Origin: VYFG01 sp022827325
Lineage (GTDB): Bacteria > Pseudomonadota > Gammaproteobacteria > Arenicellales > Poriferihabitantaceae
Assembly (NCBI GenBank): GCA_022827325.1
Contig: JAJDTE010000142.1
Location: forward strand, 1-11,699
Length of the DNA stretch: 11,699 nucleotides
Direction of reading: 5' to 3'
A program made the position numbers and the translations under genes. The notes under the pieces are model-generated. The model saw only the letters and a program-made list of their open reading frames with translations. It ran no database searches and had not been told where the DNA came from. Shown piece after piece: positions 8,003 to 11,699 of this stretch (position 1 is the stretch's first letter; the number at the start of each line of letters is the position of its first letter).

Positions 8003-9144
8003 ATTGAACCTCCCTCGGAAATGACCATTGTGTCTTGTTCTGTCATGGGAAAATCCAAATGCCGCATGGCATCCTCGCAGGGACGTTTCGCGAGTGGATT
8101 CGCGATCGCGCTGCGGTGATAGTGAAATGCGTAGGCCTCATGAACCGCAGCACGGATGCTGGTTGGCTGATACCCGAGTTCCCGCTGCGCCTTGCCGGTA
8201 TCCGCATGACGGCACATTTTCAAAAGGCGGATGGCCCCGGGCGTGAACCGCTGGGGAAAGCTGGGGTGAAACCGGCTGAGATAATAGCTCGCGACTTCCG
8301 AAAAGGCGAGCATCATGTGGGTCGGGATTCGCCTGGCCGGTCGCGAGACACCCGAGACCTCCTCAAACAGGTCGAGGATCTCGGAGATGGTCTTGTACTC
8401 GCTGCTGAAGATGTACTTCTCGCCGGATCGTCCCCGGTGCATGCACAGCAGGTGTCCTTCCACGATATCCCGAGCCGCGACAAACTCGAACCCGCCGTCC
8501 ACGTAGGCACGGAGCTTACCGTTGGTGTAGTCGCACAGGGTCCTCCCCAATCGCGAGGGGAAATAGTCGCTGCCTCCGATCACCGCACAGCACGTCGCGA
8601 CGATGACATCCTGCCCCATCGCCGCGGCGCGCCAGCACTCGTGCTCAACGAGTGCCTTGCTGCGCTCGTAGGGCATCGTGCGTTCCATGGGATAGAACTG
8701 CATCGTCTCGTCACTGGGGGTGGACGGGTCATCCAGGTCGTAGCCGACCGCACTGAAAGACCCCGTGACCACCACCCGGCCAGCCTCGGATTCCCGCGCA
8801 GCCTGCAGCACGTTTCGTGTACCGATGACATTGCATTCGTACACTTCCCGGCGATAGGCGTGATTGCCCTCAATCGTTGAGATCTTGGCAGCGACGTGAT
8901 AGACCCCCTGACAACCTTCAACGGCCTGCCGGGTGGTGTTCAGGTCCCGAATGTCACCGAATGACCGCTCCACCTCGAGACCTTCCAGACCCTCGTTGTT
9001 GTCCTCGTGCCTCAGCAGCACCCGGACCCTGGTACCGTCGGCGAGCAGTCGGCGAACCAGATTGGCGCCCACATGCCCGGCCGAACCGGTAACAAGAACG
9101 GGCGGAGCCGAAGGATCGGAAGGTGTACTCACTCTAGAGTTCAT
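7999..9144 (-). CDS. sdmB: NAD(P)-dependent 3-beta-hydroxysteroid dehydrogenase/decarboxylase (SdmB-like)
   Basis: An extended short-chain dehydrogenase of the 3-beta-HSD/ERG26 type. It is predicted to oxidise the 3-hydroxyl of the 4-carboxysterol made by SdmA, with loss of CO2, giving a 3-ketosterol. Measured from the chosen start (381 residues): the Rossmann motif TGSAGHVG is at 19-26, a GD for the adenine site at 63-64, the catalytic YERSK at 159-163 (Tyr159, Lys163), a preceding VTGSFS serine at about 126-131, and a C-terminal half of 3-beta-HSD character. Start: ATG at 9144, because AGGA stands 6 nt upstream (9151-9154); a TTG at 9162 would add six residues and has no such site. It is the first gene of the operon, preceded by about 390 nt of possible leader. 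Its stop overlaps sdmA. Related SDRs act on other substrates, so the sterol role is inferred from the cluster. Confidence 0.86.
   Translation of the reverse strand: MNSRVSTPSDPSAPPVLVTGSAGHVGANLVRRLLADGTRVRVLLRHEDNNEGLEGLEVERSFGDIRDLNTTRQAVEGCQGVYHVAAKISTIEGNHAYRREVYECNVIGTRNVLQAARESEAGRVVVTGSFSAVGYDLDDPSTPSDETMQFYPMERTMPYERSKALVEHECWRAAAMGQDVIVATCCAVIGGSDYFPSRLGRTLCDYTNGKLRAYVDGGFEFVAARDIVEGHLLCMHRGRSGEKYIFSSEYKTISEILDLFEEVSGVSRPARRIPTHMMLAFSEVASYYLSRFHPSFPQRFTPGAIRLLKMCRHADTGKAQRELGYQPTSIRAAVHEAYAFHYHRSAIANPLAKRPCEDAMRHLDFPMTEQDTMVISEGGSM
8009..8014 (-). promoter_or_regulatory. Ribosome binding site of sdmA, fixing a GTG start
   Basis: On the minus strand GGGAGG is followed by the 6-nt spacer TTCAAT and then GTG at 8002. 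The site lies inside the last codons of sdmB. It supports the GTG start that overlaps the sdmB stop, and shows that sdmA can be initiated independently as well as by coupling. Confidence 0.75.
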
Positions 9145-9249
9145 CCGGGATCCTGATGGCAAATTTAAAATGGTTGGTTGTTATTGTTCTGGTATCGGGA
9201 ATGCGTGGGAAGAAACGCCTGATCGTGTCCGGAGTGTCGCGCCTGTGAG

Positions 9250-9302
9250 ATTCGCCAATAGGGCTGATGCCTGGAAATGAAGGTTTCGGCGGATTGGTGA
9301 AT
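9250..9302. repeat. 10-bp inverted repeat in the presumed operon leader
   Basis: ATTCGCCAAT at 9250-9259 faces ATTGGTGAAT at 9293-9302; nine of ten positions are complementary, with a 33-nt loop. A plus-strand RNA would pair fully with one G-U. A minus-strand (operon) RNA would have one A-C mismatch. It could be a leader hairpin or two halves of a protein-binding site. Confidence 0.35.
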
Positions 9303-9537
9303 GACCTGTTCCGGTTTCTGCATCGAACAGATGGCGCCCCGCCGAAATGATCTTCCGTCATCGGTGCGAGGATGCGCTCCCGTCCGGCAGGGTTGCGCCA
9401 AAAGGTGCCAGCCTGCTCCACGATCGCCATGTACGTCAGTCCGATGACAGCAGCTTTATCAACCTGAATCCTCCAAGAAACAGCCAAACAGGGATATTTT
9501 AATGAAACACAAATCTAGTGTGGGCATAGCTTAGTAT

Positions 9538-9567
9538 TTTATATATATATCAGTTAGTTAAGTTTAA
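9538..9567 (-). promoter_or_regulatory. Candidate promoter of the sterol operon
   Basis: On the minus strand TTAAAC (9567-9562) lies 18 nt before TATAAA (9543-9538), within the most AT-rich stretch of the window. The -10 matches consensus in five of six positions, while the -35 matches only about three. It points toward sdmB and would give a leader of about 390 nt. AT-rich DNA readily yields such matches, so this is tentative. Confidence 0.3.
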
Positions 9568-9625
9568 AATTCCGGAAAGGCCAATACCACCGTAATCGCA
9601 TGGTAACCGGATTATCCCAATTCCC

Positions 9626-9650
9626 TGACAATTCAGTCGTGCGACTGTCA
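9626..9650. promoter_or_regulatory. Nested palindromes, operator-like or element end
   Basis: TGACA (9626-9630) and TGTCA (9646-9650) form outer arms; inside them CAGTCG (9634-9639) and CGACTG (9642-9647) form a second perfect palindrome with a 2-nt centre. Two overlapping dyads sharing one edge suggest a DNA-binding site or the terminus of a mobile element beginning TGTCA. No binding protein can be assigned. Confidence 0.35.
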
Positions 9651-9654
9651 ACAA

Positions 9655-9678
9655 GGACCATGGTAGCAGTTCGGTTCC
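9655..9678 (+). repeat. Iteron-like motif, copy 1
   Basis: The 24-bp unit starts GGACCAT and contains GTAGCAGTTCGGTTC at 9663-9677. It matches copy 2 at 9786 (GGACCAT start, CAGTTCG core, one single-base gap) and, inverted, copy 3 at 9901. Confidence 0.45.
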
Positions 9679-9785
9679 CGGGTGAAAATCTCCACCGGCA
9701 AGCTGGCGTAGATGTATATGGGGATGATTTTACTGGTACCATCATTGTTTATAAGTTTTCCATCACCTTTCCACCGAACCGATAC

Positions 9786-9809
9786 GGACCATTGCTACCA
9801 GTTCGATCC
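9786..9809 (+). repeat. Iteron-like motif, copy 2
   Basis: Same orientation as copy 1: GGACCATTGCTACCAGTTCG followed by ATCC. About 18 positions match copy 1 when one base is gapped. The starts are 131 bp apart. Confidence 0.45.
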
Positions 9810-9813
9810 TTTA

Positions 9814-9826
9814 GTGACTGTGTCAC
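9814..9826. promoter_or_regulatory. Perfect 5-bp-arm palindrome GTGAC-TGT-GTCAC
   Basis: GTGAC at 9814-9818 and GTCAC at 9822-9826 flank a 3-nt centre. It begins 5 bp after iteron copy 2. It resembles a homodimer operator half-site pair but could be chance. Confidence 0.3.
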
Positions 9827-9900
9827 CAATAAGCAGATTATTTGTGATGATTATACTGTGGCTCTATCACGACTTCACTGTTTAGAGTTTAATCACCCGC

Positions 9901-9915
9901 GAACCGAACTGTTAC
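9901..9915 (-). repeat. Iteron-like motif, copy 3 (inverted)
   Basis: GAACCGAACTGTTAC is the reverse complement of the 15-bp core of copy 1 at 14 of 15 positions. It lies about 30 bp beyond the ATPase stop codon. Confidence 0.45.
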
Positions 9916-9943
9916 AGACTATTATTACGACACTGAGCAAGCC

Positions 9944-11242
9944 TCAAGTCTGCGATGGAGAATCCACCGGCAATGCCCGCAGGTAGTCCCCGAAAGACGG
10001 AATAGGGATTCTGAAATGATCGGGTATATCCTGAGATGGGGCCAGCAAACCAGCATGCAGGGCATTGGTCAGGAAACCATCCATCGACTGTCCTGTTTTC
10101 CCACGCACCTCTTCTGTGAATAACTCGATCCTGTCGTAGGACAGTTCACCACCGTTTTCTTCCACGGCGAGGGCCAATTCCCGGTAGACCCATGCCCGGC
10201 TAGAACCGGCAGCAAGCCTGCCCGCGTAATAAGCGTCTTTCCGCTCCTTTCCACGGTGCAGTGCCTGCTCCAGCAGGGAGCCATCCATGCGACCGCGATT
10301 GTCACAAATTACCCGAACTGCGGACACGGCCACCCGGTTGATATGCTGTGGCCATCCCTGGGACAGTTCGGCCAGTTCGTTCACCCACACTTCTCGATCT
10401 TCTGGGGTGCCCGCGAAACCATAGGCATCGAAGGCACTCCGGATGGCACAGGCCGCATCTTCATCCGGAAGCTGTTCAAGTGTTACCACCCGTTCATCGG
10501 CGAATCTAGACAGACCACACTGGCGCAACACATCTTGGGTATCGCTCAAACCAAAGAACGCCGACACTAGGGGAATCCCCTGGGGATCCCGGTGAAGACA
10601 ATCCATCACACCCTTCGTATTGCCGGATACCGGCGTGTTCTGGGCCTCGTCCACACACACCACGATATGGAACTTCTTCAGTAGCGGCGTTGCATTCTGG
10701 AATACCCAACTGGCCGTCATCCCCTCATCATCATTCCGGCCGCCTACCGACACACCCAAGGCACCGCCACCACGCTCTGACAGTTCATGAAACAGTTTTC
10801 TGGCGAGGTCGAGAAGGTCATCAAGCGCCCTGCCAACAGACGTCCCGGAAGCTATTTCCCGGAGACGTTCGCTTTCCGCACTGGCAGCATTGACCATGGC
10901 CCTGACAACTGCAGCAGGAGACTTGAGGGCATCCGGATCCATGGCAACCGCCACCCAAGGCTCCTCAGGTGTCGAATGGCGCCGTACCGCCTCCATGCAC
11001 TCTTCCATCAATGCCGACTTTCCGGCACCCGGGGCACCCTGGAAGACCATCGTGCCGCCACCGACGATTCCTTCGCTGAGACTTGTGACGGCGGAACGGT
11101 ACACCCCGTATTCCGCATCCCGCCCCCGGAAGAACGGCTCACGGCCCGCTTCAGAACGGTCCGTGCGTCTCAACCATGTTTCCAGCGGCAGGGGATCGGC
11201 CGGCGGCGGCTTCGGAAAGGGTTTTTCATTCTTCCCGTTCAT
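9944..11242 (-). CDS. AAA+ ATPase, ORC/ExeA/TnsC-like, with C-terminal winged-helix-like region
   Basis: A 432-residue soluble ATP-binding protein. A proline-rich N-terminus (1-20) and FFRGRDAEY (37-45) lead into the AAA+ domain: Walker A GAPGAGKS (69-76), Walker B VVCVDEAQ (194-201), a sensor-1-like FFGLSDT (229-235), a likely arginine-finger region GLSRFADER (243-251), and GWPQHINR (296-303) where ORC/ExeA-type ATPases have sensor 2. Residues ~365-425 look like a winged helix (GELSYDRIELF ... FRIPIPSFGDYL), suggesting DNA or partner binding. The start is ATG at 11242; upstream there is only a weak GGGGTAAG, and 12 bases or fewer separate it from the ATG. I cannot name a specific system. Transposition regulators (TnsC/TniB), replication initiators and defence ATPases share this architecture, but no transposase or partner gene adjoins it in the window. 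It is not part of the sterol operon: about 800 bp separate them. It may act at the CAGTTCG repeats just beyond its 3' end, which is inference. Confidence 0.8.
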   Translation of the reverse strand: MNGKNEKPFPKPPPADPLPLETWLRRTDRSEAGREPFFRGRDAEYGVYRSAVTSLSEGIVGGGTMVFQGAPGAGKSALMEECMEAVRRHSTPEEPWVAVAMDPDALKSPAAVVRAMVNAASAESERLREIASGTSVGRALDDLLDLARKLFHELSERGGGALGVSVGGRNDDEGMTASWVFQNATPLLKKFHIVVCVDEAQNTPVSGNTKGVMDCLHRDPQGIPLVSAFFGLSDTQDVLRQCGLSRFADERVVTLEQLPDEDAACAIRSAFDAYGFAGTPEDREVWVNELAELSQGWPQHINRVAVSAVRVICDNRGRMDGSLLEQALHRGKERKDAYYAGRLAAGSSRAWVYRELALAVEENGGELSYDRIELFTEEVRGKTGQSMDGFLTNALHAGLLAPSQDIPDHFRIPIPSFGDYLRALPVDSPSQT

Positions 11243-11699
11243 ACGATGATCTTACCCCAACCCTTCGACAAGTACACAGGTTAGAATTGTATACTTGATC
11301 GGACCTGAAGGCGGGACCGAGAGTGGTCATACCGCCATGGAATTATTGTCCGCATGAATCACGGGCCTCACTATCATGCCTCGGAGACCCCTGAAGTCAG
11401 ACCCCATCCGCAGTTGCCGGGAACCGGAAATTTGAATATTCCTCCCGGTCACGCCGTCAGCCCCCCCATGCGCAGGCACATGCGTCCATGGGCCGCCTGG
11501 GGCATGATCGCGGGATATTCCGTCATCGGAGCGTAACTTTCCGGCGCCAACACCCCGGGCACGTCTGTCGCCGGACCATGGTGCTCACCGACCAGCCCGG
11601 CAAACGCCGTCACCAACGCAGGCCCGCCTCGAACCCGAAGACGTGCTCGGGCACGGCGTCTGTGTTCTCCCGCCGCGTCGCCCTCACCCCGAAGGAAAG
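11243..11699. other. Right-hand stretch without a confident gene
   Basis: About 460 bp to the window edge. The part next to the ATPase start should hold its promoter; a TATACA box at about 11286-11291 on the minus strand is the best -10 match, but I see no -35. A 60-codon frame on the plus strand (11354-11536) is rich in Pro and His and unconvincing. On the minus strand one frame is open from the right edge to a TGA at 11449-11451, and a second protein-like frame stops near 11611, so a frameshifted or partial gene end is possible. A bulged hairpin lies at 11465-11492. Confidence 0.4.
11465..11492. repeat. Bulged 10-bp hairpin
   Basis: CCCATG (11465-11470) plus CGCA (11471-11474) pairs with TGCG (11481-11484) and CATGGG (11487-11492), with a 2-nt bulge (TC) and the 6-nt loop GGCACA. 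No T-run follows, so it is not a standard terminator; its role is unknown. Confidence 0.3.

Larger units (their letters stand above)
9145..9943. other. Intergenic island upstream of the sterol operon
   Basis: About 800 bp without a gene I can support. From 9541 to 9940 I count roughly 43% G+C by hand, clearly below the flanking genes. It contains an inverted repeat at 9250/9293, an AT-rich stretch at 9533-9570, nested palindromes at 9626-9650 and 9814-9826, and three copies of a CAGTTCG-centred motif between 9663 and 9915. Two open frames occur: 9134-9487 minus (TTG start, no good ribosome site, ends inside sdmB) and 9600-9986 plus (no ribosome site, runs into the 3' end of the ATPase gene). 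Neither looks like a conserved protein. The stretch probably holds the operon promoter and may mark a junction between two genomic segments. Confidence 0.6.

Noticed and set aside
6902..8119. 405-codon plus-strand frame opposite the Rieske oxygenase
   Set aside because: A shadow of sdmA, whose iron-ligand motifs on the minus strand leave no doubt about the coding strand.
9134..9487. 117-codon minus-strand frame upstream of sdmB
   Set aside because: It starts at TTG without a proper ribosome site, its second half is low-complexity, and it ends inside sdmB. An 8-codon TTG frame after GGAGG at 9470-9474 was also seen but is too short to claim as a leader peptide.
9558..9564. GTTAAGT resembling an integron attC core (GTTRRRY)
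   Set aside because: No matching RYYYAAC partner with paired inner arms at a suitable distance; a 7-bp degenerate match in AT-rich DNA is expected by chance.
9600..9986. 128-codon plus-strand frame in the intergenic island
   Set aside because: No ribosome site, no domain, overlaps the repeats and palindromes, and runs into the opposite-strand ATPase gene.
11354..11536. 60-codon plus-strand frame
   Set aside because: Pro/His/Met-rich, no clear ribosome site, no recognisable fold, and it overlaps the hairpin and the opposite-strand frames.
11573..11582. GGACCATGGT shared exactly with iteron copy 1 at 9655
   Set aside because: The match ends after 10 bp and lacks the CAGTTCG core; it is in direct rather than inverted orientation, so it does not support a paired transposon end.

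Overview
The window carries a bacterial sterol-biosynthesis gene cluster, followed by an AT-richer, repeat-bearing intergenic island and an AAA+ ATPase gene. Gene density, Shine-Dalgarno sites, GTG starts and 1-4 nt gene overlaps show that this is bacterial DNA even though almost every enzyme has close eukaryotic counterparts. The sterol genes look about 60% G+C in the lines I counted. The host could be a sterol-making proteobacterium (gammaproteobacterial or myxobacterial type) or an uncultured bacterium such as those in which sterol methyltransferases have been reported. The sequence alone does not fix the phylum.

Layout. (1) 1-907, plus strand: a sterol C-24 methyltransferase (Erg6/SMT family) whose 5' end is probably cut by the window edge. 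(2) 942-9144, minus strand, read right to left: a compact five-gene operon. It holds an NAD(P)-dependent C-4 dehydrogenase/decarboxylase (sdmB-like), a Rieske C-4 methyl oxygenase (sdmA-like), a sterol C-14 reductase (ERG24/DHCR7 family), a CYP51 sterol 14-alpha-demethylase, and a 1152-residue protein that joins a squalene epoxidase to an oxidosqualene cyclase. Neighbouring genes overlap as GTGA, TGATG and ATGA; the only gap is 10 nt, before CYP51. (3) 9145-9943: about 800 bp without a convincing gene. It holds the operon leader, an AT-rich promoter candidate, palindromes and three copies of a CAGTTCG-centred motif. (4) 9944-11242, minus strand: an ORC/ExeA/TnsC-like AAA+ ATPase with a C-terminal winged-helix-like region. 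(5) 11243-11699: no confident gene.

How the genes work together (family knowledge plus inference). The fusion protein would epoxidise squalene and cyclise 2,3-oxidosqualene to a lanosterol-type tetracycle. CYP51 removes the C-14 methyl and leaves a delta-14 bond, which the membrane reductase saturates. SdmA oxidises a C-4 methyl group, and SdmB oxidises the 3-hydroxyl and decarboxylates. The methyltransferase would add a methyl at C-24 of the side chain. Not seen here are squalene synthase, a 3-ketoreductase, a delta-8/delta-7 isomerase, a delta-24(28) reductase and P450/Rieske electron donors. The predicted output is a C-4-demethylated, C-24-alkylated sterol made in a bacterium, a side-chain type usually read as a eukaryotic biomarker. 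The two most unusual points are the epoxidase-cyclase fusion and the presence of an SMT beside an otherwise complete bacterial C-4/C-14 demethylation set.
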